The notes under the pieces were generated by a model. The model did no database searches. It was not told where the DNA came from and saw only the letters and a list, made by a program, of their open reading frames with translations. 42,027 bases of DNA, from the NCBI GenBank assembly GCA_031286755.1, contig JAITTX010000341.1, forward strand, positions 1-42,027. Reading direction: 5' to 3'. The stretch's first letter is position 1. Each line of letters opens with the position of its first letter. Origin of the DNA: Paraburkholderia sp. Its GTDB lineage: Bacteria > Pseudomonadota > Gammaproteobacteria > Burkholderiales > Burkholderiaceae. A program made the translations under genes and the position numbers. This document shows, piece by piece, positions 31,553-40,513 of the stretch.

Positions 31553-32494
31553 TCAATCGAGCGCGCTCACGCCGATGCGCAACGCAGCCGTCTCGGCCTG
31601 CCCCGGCGCCAGCCAGCGCAAACCCAGACCGCTGTGAATCGCATCGGGCAAGCCGAGCCAGGGCTCCACGCAATAGAAGTCCGAATCGGGCGCGAGCGTC
31701 CACGACGTCACGGCATACCAGGGCACCGAGCCGGGACGGCGCAGATCGATTTCAACGGCGCGCCGCAGCGTGGGCATCTCGATGCGCACCGGACACGCCG
31801 GCTCGCCTTCCAGGCAATGAAACCGGTCGACGATTCGCGGGTCGTCGAGCGTGTAGCGCGCGGCGCCCGCCTCGGGCGCCGTCGTGGCGCCGTCCGCCCG
31901 TTGATGCCGATACACGTTGCGCGGCAGCGCGAGCATGGCCTCGCCGCGCTGCGCATGCGGCAGGGCGAAATAGAAATGATGGCCGGCGTAATACGGCATG
32001 CGGGCATCGCCGGTATCGCGTGCACGGGCCGCCTCGGCCCCGGCCGTGTTCGTCGTGATCAACTCGACGTCGAGCGTCGCTTCGTCCACGAGCCGATAAA
32101 CGGCTTCGAAGCGAAAACGAAACGGAAAGCCCTCGCACGTCGCTGCGCTGTCGGTCAACGTCATGCGCACGCCATGGCCTTGCGCATCGACTTGCGCGTC
32201 GAACGGCAACTCGCGCGCGAAACCGTGCATGGGCACTTCGCGCACCACGCCCCGCGCGTCGCGCCATAAGCCGATGCGCCCGTCCACGCGATGGCGGGCG
32301 ATGAAAGGAAACAACAGCGGATTCCCGCCGCGCACCAGCGCCGGCTGGCTCCAGTCGGCCGCATCGGGCCAGTGGATGACCGGCGCGCCATGCAGATGCC
32401 ACGAGAGCAACCGCCCGCCGGCTTGCGGCGCGATCAGCAGGCGCGAGCCGCCGCGCACGATTTCGATGACGTCCTGATCCTGAAACTTCGCCAT
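31553..32494 (-). CDS. Aldose 1-epimerase (mutarotase) family protein
   Basis: A 313-residue beta-sandwich mutarotase-like protein that interconverts alpha and beta anomers of a sugar. Family landmarks are SWHLHGAPVIHWPDA, GNPLLFPFIARHRVDGR, a histidine in YYAGHHFYFALP, and the C-terminal acid in FYCVEPWLGLPDAIHSG. No ribosome site is seen before the ATG at 32494. It follows the RraA-like gene by 77 bp on the same strand, so the two likely share the promoter at 33386-33415. Uronate dehydrogenases use one pyranose anomer, so this protein could feed the Udh encoded 3 kb away; that link is inference. Confidence 0.82.
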   Translation of the reverse strand: MAKFQDQDVIEIVRGGSRLLIAPQAGGRLLSWHLHGAPVIHWPDAADWSQPALVRGGNPLLFPFIARHRVDGRIGLWRDARGVVREVPMHGFARELPFDAQVDAQGHGVRMTLTDSAATCEGFPFRFRFEAVYRLVDEATLDVELITTNTAGAEAARARDTGDARMPYYAGHHFYFALPHAQRGEAMLALPRNVYRHQRADGATTAPEAGAARYTLDDPRIVDRFHCLEGEPACPVRIEMPTLRRAVEIDLRRPGSVPWYAVTSWTLAPDSDFYCVEPWLGLPDAIHSGLGLRWLAPGQAETAALRIGVSALD

Positions 32495-32571
32495 GGTTTA
32501 TTGCGTTATTTCGTATCGGAAAAAGAGAAAAATTCCGGCGCGGCCTTGCGCAGTGCGGCGCGCGATGGCGC

Positions 32572-33306
32572 TCAACGCCGCGCCTGCTTCCACTCGGCGT
32601 AGGCGGCCAGCGTCGCCTCGTTCGGCGGATAGGTGCCGGGCAGCGCCGCGCCCGCCTCGATGCGCTCGGTAATGAAGCACTCGAGTTCCTCCTGCTCCCA
32701 TGCCGCCTGCGCCACGGTCTCGGCCAGGTGGCGCGGGATCACGACCACGCCGTCGGTGTCGCCCACGATGATGTCGCCCGGGTACACGGCCACGCCGCCG
32801 CAACCGATGGGCACATTCAGGTCGACCGTATGGTGCCGGCACAAATTGAGCGGCGCCGAACCGCCCGCGCAGAACACCGGCAGGCCGAGCGCGGCAATCG
32901 TCGCGCTGTCGCGCACGGGGCCGTCCGACACCATGCCGGCCACGCCGCGTACCCGCATGCGCGTGGCGAGGATCGAGCCCATCGAGGCGGCGTCGGTCAC
33001 GCCGCGGCAATCCTGCACGAGGACGGCGCCGGCCGGCACGGTCTCGACGCCCTTGCGCTGCGGATGCTCGGGGTTCTGGAACGCGCTCAGTTGATCGAGG
33101 TCTTCGCGCGCCGGGATGTTGCGCATCGTGAAGGCCGGGCCGACCAGATTGGGCGCGCCCGGCGCCGGAACGGCAAGCGGCTTCACGCCCTGCACGAAGA
33201 CGTTGCGCAGCCCGTGCTTGAAAAGCTGGGTGGTCAGCGTCGCGGTGGAAACATGGCGCAGTTGTTCGAGGGCTTGTTCGCTGACGGCAATGGCAGGTGA
33301 ATTCAT
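32572..33306 (-). CDS. RraA-like protein, possible pyruvate-type aldolase
   Basis: A 244-residue member of the RraA/HMG-CHA aldolase family. The core DCRGVTDAASMG, GVAGMVSDGPVRDSATI (Arg132-Asp133 of the DGxVRD motif) and YPGDIIVGDTDGVVVIP are clear. The DGxVRD acid-base pair is kept in the class II aldolases that split 4-hydroxy-4-methyl-2-oxoglutarate or oxaloacetate, so the protein is probably catalytic rather than an RNase E inhibitor. It is longer than E. coli RraA (161 residues). The start at 33306 fits the family; the frame upstream is not conserved. It is first of a two-gene unit with the mutarotase. The substrate is probably a sugar-acid breakdown product but unknown. Confidence 0.85.
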   Translation of the reverse strand: MNSPAIAVSEQALEQLRHVSTATLTTQLFKHGLRNVFVQGVKPLAVPAPGAPNLVGPAFTMRNIPAREDLDQLSAFQNPEHPQRKGVETVPAGAVLVQDCRGVTDAASMGSILATRMRVRGVAGMVSDGPVRDSATIAALGLPVFCAGGSAPLNLCRHHTVDLNVPIGCGGVAVYPGDIIVGDTDGVVVIPRHLAETVAQAAWEQEELECFITERIEAGAALPGTYPPNEATLAAYAEWKQARR

Positions 33307-33385
33307 CGTGTCTCGTCCATTTTTTTGGGCTGCGCGGCAGGCCGCGCACGCAGGCGGCTCGAACACTGTCGAGCATCACGCCACC

Positions 33386-33415
33386 ATTGTTGTAATACAA
33401 CACGAAAATTGTCAA
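33386..33415 (-). promoter_or_regulatory. Promoter of the rraA-like/mutarotase operon
   Basis: Minus strand: consensus TTGACA (33410-33415), 18 bp, AACAAT (33386-33391). The operator at 33388-33402 lies in the spacer and -10. Confidence 0.6.
33388..33402. promoter_or_regulatory. FadR/GntR-type operator in the rraA-like promoter
   Basis: Perfect palindrome TGTTGTA-A-TACAACA; the centre TTGTAATACAA (33390-33400) matches the FadR-subfamily site TNGTNNNACNA at every fixed base. Sited between -35 and -10, it suits repression. Confidence 0.7.
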
Positions 33416-33589
33416 CCAGCCCGGCACGCCTCGGGGGCGCACCAGTCATCCGACAACCCGGCTCACCCGGCCAGCACGCAGGCGATCGCACGCAATCACA
33501 CGCTTATCGCCGCGACCATCGCGGATTGACGGCGCGAGCAGGCACGCGACGCTCCACGCGCCCCAGGGAAATCCCCATCGACACAATAT
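33416..33589. other. Spacer between divergent uronate-cluster promoters
   Basis: No gene or clear motif seen. The whole divergent region between the rraA-like start (33306) and the MFS start (33857) is 550 bp; its operators and promoters are listed separately. Confidence 0.4.
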
Positions 33590-33618
33590 TTGCTTTACAA
33601 CTTTGACGTAAATAGAAT
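33590..33618 (+). promoter_or_regulatory. Putative promoter of the MFS-udh unit
   Basis: TTGCTT (33590-33595), 17 bp, TAGAAT (33613-33618). It predicts a start of transcription near 33625, inside the ATGT-CTT-ACAT palindrome, and a leader of about 230 bases. Confidence 0.45.
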
Positions 33619-33619
33619 G

Positions 33620-33630
33620 ATGTCTTACAT
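33620..33630. promoter_or_regulatory. Second GT-N3-AC operator, at the MFS transcription start
   Basis: ATGT-CTT-ACAT, a palindrome with the GT-N3-AC core of FadR-type sites but with A and T at the outer positions. A wider TGTC...GACA symmetry (33621-33634) overlaps it. Confidence 0.45.
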
Positions 33631-33856
33631 GACAAACTCAAAGCGCATCCGTTCCAGCCAGATACAGTGCGCCGGCAAACGAATGCACAGGATGCACCGC
33701 GAACGGGGAAAGCGTCGGTAAAGCGGCAGCACAGGGTCACCAGGTTGCATGACAACGTGGCCCACGCGCGGCCGGCGAGCACACGCATACAACTTCCAGG
33801 CAGCACCCCGCTGGCATGGAACCGGAATCAGGCTTCGGCACGACAGGAGACGAGCA

Positions 33857-35176
33857 GTGCAACGCAAGACTATCAAGGGGCTTCGGTGGTGGATCATCGG
33901 CCTCATCATGATCGGCACGGTTTTCAACTATCTCGCGCGCAGTTCGCTTTCCGTGGCGGCGCCCACGCTCACCGAAACGCTCCACATGTCCACGCAGCAG
34001 TATTCGTACGTGGTCACCGCCTTCCAGGGCTGCTATGCACTCGCGCAGCCGATCGCCGGCTTCGTGCTCGACTCCGTGGGCGTCAAGATCGGCTTCGCCA
34101 TCTTCGCGTTCGGCTGGGCCATCGCCAACATGCTGCACGGCCTCGCCTCCAGCTGGCCCTCGCTCGCCTTCTTCCGGGGCCTGCTCGGCGTGAGCGAAGC
34201 CGCCATCTTCCCGGCCGGCATGAAGGCCATCAGCCAGTGGTTCCCGGCCAAAGAGCGCTCGGTCGCCACGGGCTGGCTGAACACCGGCACGTCGATCGGC
34301 GCGATGCTCGCGCCCCCGCTCGTGGTCTGGTGCATTCTCAAGTACAACTGGCAATTCGCCTTCGTGCTGACCGGCGGCGTCGCGCTGATCTGGGTGGCCC
34401 TGTGGCTCGTATTCTTCCGCTCGCCGGCCGAGCACACGATGCTCTCGCAGGACGAAGCCGAGTACATCCGCGCGGGCCAGGACGCCGCGCAGCAGAGCAC
34501 CGCGGGCAAGCGTCCGTCGTGGAAGGAAGTGCTCAAGCAGCGCCGCTTCTGGGGCATCGGCATCCCGCGCATGCTCGCCGAGCCGGCATGGCAGACCTTC
34601 GGCGCGTGGATCCCGCTCTACATGGTCACCGTGCGCCACATGAACCTGAAGGAAATCGCGCTGTTCGCATGGATGCCGTTTCTCGCCGCCGACCTCGGCT
34701 GCCTGATCGGCGGCTATCTCGCGCCGCTGTTCATCCGCTGGTTCGGCTGCTCGCTCATCACCTCGCGCAAGCTCGTCATCGCCACCGGCGCCGTGCTGAT
34801 GATCGGCCCCGCCTGCGTGGGCCTCGTCGCGAGCCCGTATGCCGCCATCGCGCTCTTCTGCGTGGGCACCTTCGCGCACCAGACCATTTCGGGCGCCCTG
34901 TTCACGCTCGCCTCCGACGTCTTCGGCCAGCACGAAGTGGCCACGGCCACCGGCCTCTCGGGCATGTTCGGCTACCTCGGCGCGACGGTGTTCTCGCTCA
35001 TCGTCGGTGCGGTGGCGGGCACGATCGGCTATAACCCCTTGTTCGTGTGCCTCATGCTGTTCGATCTGATCGGCGCGGTGGTTGCCTGGCGGCTGATCTC
35101 GAATCAACAGCAGGACAACGAACGCAATCATGCGGTTGGCGCCGCGCTCCAGCCGGCGCACAGAGTGAAAGCCTGA
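33857..35176 (+). CDS. MFS sugar-acid transporter (ExuT/GudP-like, ACS family)
   Basis: A 439-residue, 12-helix anion:cation symporter family permease for hexuronate or aldarate uptake. RWWIIGLIMIGTVFNYLARSSLSVAAPTL in helix 1, GFVLDSVGVKIGF in loop 2-3 and LGVSEAAIFPAGMKAISQWFPAKERSVATGWLNTGTSIGAMLAPPLVVW are typical of GudP, GarP and ExuT. The GTG at 33857 is chosen because AGGAGA lies six bases upstream; the frame is open further up but unrelated. It is followed by a strong terminator and then udh on the same strand. Regulation by the GntR protein is suggested by the operator at 33620. The exact substrate (galacturonate or glucuronate) cannot be told. Confidence 0.88.
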   Translation: MQRKTIKGLRWWIIGLIMIGTVFNYLARSSLSVAAPTLTETLHMSTQQYSYVVTAFQGCYALAQPIAGFVLDSVGVKIGFAIFAFGWAIANMLHGLASSWPSLAFFRGLLGVSEAAIFPAGMKAISQWFPAKERSVATGWLNTGTSIGAMLAPPLVVWCILKYNWQFAFVLTGGVALIWVALWLVFFRSPAEHTMLSQDEAEYIRAGQDAAQQSTAGKRPSWKEVLKQRRFWGIGIPRMLAEPAWQTFGAWIPLYMVTVRHMNLKEIALFAWMPFLAADLGCLIGGYLAPLFIRWFGCSLITSRKLVIATGAVLMIGPACVGLVASPYAAIALFCVGTFAHQTISGALFTLASDVFGQHEVATATGLSGMFGYLGATVFSLIVGAVAGTIGYNPLFVCLMLFDLIGAVVAWRLISNQQQDNERNHAVGAALQPAHRVKA

Positions 35177-35187
35177 CCGTTTCATCG

Positions 35188-35237
35188 GCCGGCGCCCGGA
35201 GCACACCCGGGCGCCGGCTTTCGGCGTTTTTATGTGA
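35188..35237 (+). terminator. Terminator between the MFS gene and udh
   Basis: A 12-bp stem GCCGGCGCCCGG / CCGGGCGCCGGC (35188-35199 with 35207-35218), followed by TTTCGGCGTTTTTA. It ends 13 bp before the udh start, so it may also modulate read-through into udh. Confidence 0.75.
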
Positions 35238-35249
35238 GGTAACCCCACT

Positions 35250-36074
35250 GTGAAGAAAGTTGCATTGTCCGGCGCGGCCGGCCAGCTCGGCACCGTCTTG
35301 CGCAAGGGCCTGCTCGAACGCGGCGTGAACCTGCGCTCGGCGGCTGGCTCGAAGCCGCTCACGCCGCTCGTTGCCGGCGAAGATGTCATGCACGGCGATC
35401 TGCGCGATCCCGCAGTGGTCGACCGCCTGCTCGACGGCGTCGACGTGCTCATCCACATGGCCGGCACGAGCGTCGAGCGGCCGCTGCCCGAGATCATCGA
35501 AAACAACCTGCGCGGGCTCGTCGAGATCTACGAAGGCGCGCGCCGCCACGGCACGCAGCGCATCCTGTTCGCGAGCTCGAATCACGCGATCGGCATGTAT
35601 CCGGTGGAAGACCCGCTCACGCTCGATTGCGCGTTCCGCCCCGACGGTTTTTATGGTCTCAGCAAGGCGTGGGGCGAATCGCTCGCGCGGCTCTACTGGG
35701 ACAAGCACGGCATCGAGACCGTGAACGTGCGCATCGGCAGTTGCCTGCCGAAGCCCACCGAGTTCCGCCACCTGAGCACGTGGTTCGGCCACGACGATCT
35801 GTTCCATCTCGTCGATCGCGTGATCAATGTGGAGTCGATCGGCTTCGCGGTCGTGTGGGGCGTGTCGAACAATACGCGCAGCTACTGGGTGCAAAGCGGC
35901 GCGAACGACGATGCCGGACGGCTGGGTTTCACGCCGCAGCAAGACGCGGAAGACTACGCGGCCGAGATTCTCGCGCGGGAAAACCCGCTCGATGCGGTGG
36001 CGCAGCGCTATCAGGGCGGAAGTTTCGCGAGCTTCGATTTCACGCCGGCGGACCAGCGCGTCAAGAAGGCCTGA
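35250..36074 (+). CDS. udh: Uronate dehydrogenase
   Basis: A 274-residue short-chain dehydrogenase (extended SDR) that oxidises galacturonate or glucuronate with NAD+ to the aldaro-lactone, the first step of the oxidative uronate pathway. The NAD site is SGAAGQLGTVLR. SSNHAIGMYP gives the Ser region, and Tyr135-x3-Lys139 (FYGLSKAWGE) is the catalytic pair; RIGSCLPKPTEFRHLSTWFGHDDL is a signature of Udh. The length fits the Pseudomonas and Agrobacterium enzymes (about 265). The start is a GTG at 35250 preceded by TGAGG. The later enzymes (lactonase, galactarate dehydratase, keto-deoxy-glucarate steps) are not in the window unless the IlvD/Edd and RraA-like genes act there. Confidence 0.93.
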   Translation: MKKVALSGAAGQLGTVLRKGLLERGVNLRSAAGSKPLTPLVAGEDVMHGDLRDPAVVDRLLDGVDVLIHMAGTSVERPLPEIIENNLRGLVEIYEGARRHGTQRILFASSNHAIGMYPVEDPLTLDCAFRPDGFYGLSKAWGESLARLYWDKHGIETVNVRIGSCLPKPTEFRHLSTWFGHDDLFHLVDRVINVESIGFAVVWGVSNNTRSYWVQSGANDDAGRLGFTPQQDAEDYAAEILARENPLDAVAQRYQGGSFASFDFTPADQRVKKA

Positions 36075-36120
36075 TGCCTTGCGCTGCCTGAACGCCTCGC
36101 GAATCGTCGCGACGCATGCG

Positions 36121-36148
36121 AAAAAAGCGCCCACACGGGCGCTTTTTT
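36121..36148. terminator. Bidirectional terminator between udh and the TauE-like gene
   Basis: AAAAAAGCGCCC-ACAC-GGGCGCTTTTTT, symmetrical, with a U tract for both converging transcripts. Confidence 0.92.
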
Positions 36149-36177
36149 CATTTCCGCGCGGGTCACGCTACGCGGGT

Positions 36178-36222
36178 CGCACTACGCGTGCCGCCCTGCG
36201 TGGGCCGCACTACGCGTGCCGC
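36178..36222. repeat. 17-bp direct repeat after the TauE-like gene
   Basis: CGCACTACGCGTGCCGC occurs at 36178-36194 and 36206-36222, period 28, with a weaker third copy just left (CACGCTACGCGGGTCGC). It ends exactly at the stop codon of the TauE-like gene. No function seen; probably slippage. Confidence 0.6.
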
Positions 36223-37017
36223 TTAAAGCACGCCCGACTTGATGATCATCTGCACCGCCGCCGCCAGCACGCACACGAGCACGACGACGCGGAACACCAT
36301 CGGATGCAGCTTGTCGCGCAACGGCCGGATCAGGAACATGCCCGCGATGGACGGTATGCTCGCGGCGGCGGAGATCGCGAGGTCGGCGCCGCTCGCATGC
36401 GCGCCGCCGCTGAAAGTGGTGACCAGCGTGAGCACTGACACGACCAGAATGATGGCGATCTGCTTGGTGAACACGCGGCCCGTCGCGCCCGTGGCGATCA
36501 GATACATCGCGAGCAGCGGCCCGGGCACCGACGCAATGCTCTCCATGAGCGCCGCGCCGAAGCCGAGCGCGAAGCCCACCGGCTTGACGATCGACGGCGC
36601 CAGCGTGAGCCGCGGCGCGGCGAGCAGCAGCACGACAGCCAGCATCAGCGTGCCGCCCGACGCGGCCAGCGCGTGGTGCGGCTCCATCCGGATCAGCACG
36701 GCCACGCCCACGATATTGCCGATCACCGTGCCGATCAGCGGCGCGGCGATCTGCCTGACCGTCTTCCACATCTCTCCGCCCTCGAGCGCCTGCGGAATGT
36801 TGCCGAGGATGATCGGCATCGAAAGCAGCAGAACAGCCTCTTTCACCGGCAGGAAATGCGTGAGGATCGGCATGGCGACGAGCGGCACGCCAATGCCGGT
36901 CACCCCCTTCACCATGCCGCCGAGCACGAGCGCAATGGCAATGCCGCAGAGTGCGAGCACATCGAACGCCTGCATGTGCGGGAGCAGGACGCCCCCGGTC
37001 AGATGGAAGTCGAACAT
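36223..37017 (-). CDS. TauE/SafE family membrane exporter
   Basis: A 264-residue protein with about eight helices arranged as two similar halves, the TauE/SafE (sulfite/organic acid exporter) fold. GGMVKGVTGIGVPLVAMPILTHFLPVKEAVLL in the first half and GFGAALMESIASVPGPLLAMYL...TGRVFTKQIAIILVV in the second half are the family's repeated G-x-x-x-G helices. Members export sulfite, sulfoacetate or small organic anions; nearby sugar-acid genes hint at an organic acid, but this is inference. The start at 37017 has no obvious ribosome site. It follows the porin on the same strand, behind a terminator. Confidence 0.82.
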   Translation of the reverse strand: MFDFHLTGGVLLPHMQAFDVLALCGIAIALVLGGMVKGVTGIGVPLVAMPILTHFLPVKEAVLLLSMPIILGNIPQALEGGEMWKTVRQIAAPLIGTVIGNIVGVAVLIRMEPHHALAASGGTLMLAVVLLLAAPRLTLAPSIVKPVGFALGFGAALMESIASVPGPLLAMYLIATGATGRVFTKQIAIILVVSVLTLVTTFSGGAHASGADLAISAAASIPSIAGMFLIRPLRDKLHPMVFRVVVLVCVLAAAVQMIIKSGVL

Positions 37018-37040
37018 CGGTCTAGTCAGGTGCGTGTTAT

Positions 37041-37052
37041 TTGTATGGACAA
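37041..37052. promoter_or_regulatory. Palindrome upstream of the TauE-like gene
   Basis: TTGT-ATGG-ACAA, resembling the TTGT-N3-ACAA operator at 33390 but with a 4-base centre; 24 bp before the gene start. It may belong to the same regulon; weak. Confidence 0.35.
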
Positions 37053-37204
37053 GCGCGTACGAACAGGCGCGTAGAACGGGCGCAGCGGCGGCGCAGGTTC
37101 GCGATGCCGGGCCTGCATGATAGCGCAGCGCTGCCGAACTCACCTGGCATCCCTGCGGCAGCGCTTCGCGCGCGCGGCCCTCGCCCATGAAAGTGCATAT
37201 GCGC

Positions 37205-37239
37205 AACGAAAAGCGGCGGCGCCGCAATGGCGCCGCCGC
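37205..37239 (-). terminator. Porin terminator
   Basis: An 11-bp GC stem GCGGCGGCGCC / GGCGCCGCCGC (37213-37223 with 37229-37239), followed on the minus strand by TTTTCGTT. It is 33 bp after the porin stop. Confidence 0.8.
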
Positions 37240-37271
37240 GAAGACCGCGTCGGAGTGTGAACGCGTGAAAA

Positions 37272-38471
37272 TCAGAAGCGATGCACGATGCCGATCGCCC
37301 CCGCGAACTGGCTGCGCGACGAGGACGGCGCACCGTTCTGGCCGTCGCCGATATCGGCGGTCGCATCGATGATGCTGCCCGCGCCGTTCGTGCCCAGCGT
37401 CTGGCCGCCCGCGCGCTGGTACGCCTCCACGAAGTACAGGCCCGTGCGCTTCGAGATGGTGTAGTACTGCGAGAGGTTGAACTGCTGGTACGAGGCCGCG
37501 CTGGTGATGCCGTTGGCCTTGGTCGCGCGCGTGTAGCTGTAGCCTGCCGCGAGATCGAGCGTGGTGAACGGCTTGTAGTGCAGCACGACGCCGCCGGTGT
37601 TCCAGATCTGCGTGTCGAAGAACTTCGAGCCCGAGCCCGCGACGTACTGCACGTTCGAATAGGACGCCGAGATGTCCCACTGCGAATTGAACGCGTAGCC
37701 GCCCGTCACGGCGAAGCGCTGTTGCGCCTGCGCCGTCTGGAAGCCGTTCGTGATGCCCGAAACGCCCGGCTCGCCATTGCTGCTCGCCGTGGAATTCGCG
37801 CCCCACGCGCCGCCGCCGCTCGTCGAGTTGGTCAGGCGCTCGAAGCCCACCGCGAGGCCGACCGGGCCGCGAATGTAGTTCGCCGCGACGCTCCACGTCT
37901 GGCCCGCGCCGGTGCTGCCCGGCACGCCGCCGAGCGCATACATGCCGCTCACGGTGAAGCCGGCGATATTCGGCGAGGTATAGACCACCGAATTATTGAT
38001 GCGGTAGATCGTGTCCAGCGAGTCCAGGTCGCCCGGGTGCGCGCCGTAGGCGCCGGTCAGCCAGGTGGTCGGGCTGTACGGCGAGAGCAGCGTGTAGTAC
38101 GGCGCATACTGGCGGCCCATCGTGAGCGTGCCGTATTGCTGGTTCGCGACGCCCACATAGGCCGTGCGGCTGAACATCATGCCCGTGGTCTGCTCCGTGC
38201 CGCTGGCCGGGTTGAAGCCTTCTTCGAGCTGGAAGATCGCGCGCGTGCCGCCGCCCAGATCCTCACTGCCCTTCAAGCCGAAGCGCGAGCCAGCCCAGAT
38301 GCCCTGAGCCATCTTGACGACCGAGTGGCCGCCCGAGGTCTGGCCCAGCGATGTCGCACTGCTCTGATAGCCGATGCCGGCATCGACGATGCCGTACAGC
38401 GTGACACTGCTCTGGGCATGCGCGCCCAGTGCGGCGAGTCCAAGCGTTGATGCGAGAATGGTTTTCTTCAT
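37272..38471 (-). CDS. Outer-membrane porin, Burkholderia OpcP/Omp38 type
   Basis: A 399-residue general porin of the Gram-negative beta-barrel family. It has a signal peptide (MKKTILASTLGLAALGAHA, cut before Gln20), then the mature start QSSVTLYGIVDAGIGYQS, the constriction-loop region and the closing aromatic residue Phe399 (IGIVHRF) needed for assembly by the BAM complex. The strands alternate Gly/aromatic residues as in Omp38. CAGGAG lies nine bases before the ATG. It sits between the dehydratase and the TauE-like gene, so it probably admits the sugar acid used by this cluster. Confidence 0.94.
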   Translation of the reverse strand: MKKTILASTLGLAALGAHAQSSVTLYGIVDAGIGYQSSATSLGQTSGGHSVVKMAQGIWAGSRFGLKGSEDLGGGTRAIFQLEEGFNPASGTEQTTGMMFSRTAYVGVANQQYGTLTMGRQYAPYYTLLSPYSPTTWLTGAYGAHPGDLDSLDTIYRINNSVVYTSPNIAGFTVSGMYALGGVPGSTGAGQTWSVAANYIRGPVGLAVGFERLTNSTSGGGAWGANSTASSNGEPGVSGITNGFQTAQAQQRFAVTGGYAFNSQWDISASYSNVQYVAGSGSKFFDTQIWNTGGVVLHYKPFTTLDLAAGYSYTRATKANGITSAASYQQFNLSQYYTISKRTGLYFVEAYQRAGGQTLGTNGAGSIIDATADIGDGQNGAPSSSRSQFAGAIGIVHRF

Positions 38472-38708
38472 CTGTACTCCTGCCTTGTAGTCGTTGTGAT
38501 GTATTGCGTGCTTTCGCCTGTTTGCTGCTACTTGCGCGAGCCCGAAACGCACCTGCCCCTGTCGAGCCGCCCGGGGAGCGCTGCTGCCCTGTACCGCATG
38601 CGCTCCCCGCCTGCCTGTGCCGGATCCCGTCTCCCCCGCGATGCGTGGCGGATCCCGCTGTGAATTTCGCCGCGAATTTTACTGTGTGAAGCTGGAGCTG
38701 CAAATCCC

Positions 38709-40457
38709 TCAGTGAATCTCGGGCTCGCCTGCGCCACTGCACGATCCCGCAACGCCGTCGCGTTGCAGGAAGTCGAATTCGCACCCCTTGTCGGCCTGCA
38801 TCACGTGCATCTGGTACATCGCGCCATAGCCGCGCGTGAAGCGCGGCGCGGGCTCGACCCACGCGGCCTTGCGGCGCGCCATTTCCTCGTCGGAGATGAG
38901 CACGTTCAGGCGGCGCTCCGGCACGTTCAGCTCGATCAGGTCGCCGTCCTGCACGAGTGCGAGCGGTCCGCCAACGAACGATTCCGGCGCCACGTGCAGC
39001 ACGCACGCGCCATAGCTCGTGCCGCTCATGCGCGCGTCCGAGATGCGCAGCATGTCGCGCACGCCCTTCTTGAGGATCTTCTGCGGAATCGGCAGCTGGC
39101 CCCACTCGGGCATGCCCGGCGCGCCCACCGGCCCCGCGTGTTGCAGCACGATCACGCTGTTCTCGTCGCAATCGAGTTCCTCGCTGTCGATGCGCGCGGC
39201 CATGTCGTTGTAGTCCTTGAACACGACGGCCTTGCCCGTATGCACGTGCAGGCGCTGTTCGGCCGCGCCGGGCTTGATGACCGCGCCGTCCGGCGCGAGA
39301 TTGCCGCGCAACACGGCGAGCCCCGTGTCCGGCATCAGCGGCTTCGCGCGGCGATAGATCACCTCTTCGCTGTAAATTTCGGCATCGGCGATGTTCTCGC
39401 CGAGCGTCTTGCCGTTCACGGTCATCTGCGCGCCGTCGATCAGGTCGCCGAGCTCCTTGAGCATCGCGCGCAGCCCGCCCGCGTAATAGAAGTCCTCCAT
39501 GAGGTACTTGCCGGTCGGGCGGATGTTCGCGAGCACCGGCGTGCGGCGCGCGATCTCGTCGTACTGCGCGAGCGTGAGGTCGACGCCGGCGCGGCGCGCG
39601 AGCGCGATCATGTGCACGATGGCGTTGGTGGAGCCCGAGAGCACGAGGCAGGTGGTCACCGCGTTATCGACCGACTGGCGCGTGATGATGTCCGAGGGCT
39701 TCAAGTCTTCCCACACCATCTCGACGATGCGCATGCCCGTTTTCGCCGACATCTGCGCGTGGCGCGAATCCGGCGCGGGAATCGAAGCGAAGCCCGGCAG
39801 CGTGAAGCCGAGCGCCTCGGCGGCGCTCGTCATGGTGGAGGCCGTGCCCATCGTCATGCAATGGCCCGGCGAGCGCGCGATGCCGCCTTCCACGCCCTTC
39901 CAGTCGTCCTCGGTGATCTTGCCCGCGCGCAGGTCGGCCCAGTATTTCCAGGTGTCCGAGCCCGAGCCGAGCGTCACGCCGTTCCAGTTGCCGTTGAGCA
40001 TCGGGCCCGCGGGCAGGAAGATCGTCGGCAGATCCATCGACACCGCGCCCATCAAGAGCGCGGGCGTGGTCTTGTCGCAGCCGCCCATCAGCACCACGCC
40101 ATCGGCCGGATAGGAGCGCAGCGTCTCTTCGGCTTCCATGGCGAGGAAGTTGCGATAGAGCATCGTGGTGGGCTTCTGGAACGGCTCGGAGAGCGTCTGC
40201 ACCGGCAGCTCGATCGGGAAGCCGCCCGCCTGCCAGATGCCGCGCTTGACCTCCTCCACACGCTGCTTGAAGTGCGTATGGCAAGGGTTCATCTCGCTCC
40301 ACGTGTTGAGGATGGCGATGACCGGCTTGCCCGCGTACTCCTCGCGGCTGTAGCCCATCTGCGCCGTGCGCGAGCGATGGCCGAACGAACGCAGGTCGTT
40401 CACGCCATACCAGCGGTGGCTGCGCAGTTCTTCGGGGGTCTTTCGCTTGTTGCTCAT
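38709..40457 (-). CDS. IlvD/Edd family sugar-acid dehydratase
   Basis: A 582-residue Fe-S dehydratase. Cys59 (EMNPCHTH), Cys127 (MGGCDKTTP) and Cys200 ([13 protein letters not shown]) sit at the same numbers as the [2Fe-2S] ligands of Rhizobium L-arabinonate dehydratase, and SDARMSG supplies the catalytic serine. It converts an aldonate to a 2-keto-3-deoxy acid with magnesium. Likely substrates are L-arabonate, D-galactonate or D-xylonate; the sequence does not decide. The C-terminus ([15 protein letters not shown]) is short and local. AAGGCAAG precedes the ATG. It lies 56 bp after the ABC permeases on the same strand, probably as part of their operon. Confidence 0.9.
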   Translation of the reverse strand: MSNKRKTPEELRSHRWYGVNDLRSFGHRSRTAQMGYSREEYAGKPVIAILNTWSEMNPCHTHFKQRVEEVKRGIWQAGGFPIELPVQTLSEPFQKPTTMLYRNFLAMEAEETLRSYPADGVVLMGGCDKTTPALLMGAVSMDLPTIFLPAGPMLNGNWNGVTLGSGSDTWKYWADLRAGKITEDDWKGVEGGIARSPGHCMTMGTASTMTSAAEALGFTLPGFASIPAPDSRHAQMSAKTGMRIVEMVWEDLKPSDIITRQSVDNAVTTCLVLSGSTNAIVHMIALARRAGVDLTLAQYDEIARRTPVLANIRPTGKYLMEDFYYAGGLRAMLKELGDLIDGAQMTVNGKTLGENIADAEIYSEEVIYRRAKPLMPDTGLAVLRGNLAPDGAVIKPGAAEQRLHVHTGKAVVFKDYNDMAARIDSEELDCDENSVIVLQHAGPVGAPGMPEWGQLPIPQKILKKGVRDMLRISDARMSGTSYGACVLHVAPESFVGGPLALVQDGDLIELNVPERRLNVLISDEEMARRKAAWVEPAPRFTRGYGAMYQMHVMQADKGCEFDFLQRDGVAGSCSGAGEPEIH

Positions 40458-40513
40458 CTTGCCTTAACTCCAGGTGTTTCCGCGGATGTGTCAATAAAAC
40501 TGCCGGCGCTCCG

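Noticed and set aside
33631-33856. A riboswitch in the 230-base leader of the MFS gene
   Set aside because: No conserved riboswitch core or terminator/antiterminator pair could be recognised; the long leader may simply reflect a wrongly placed promoter.
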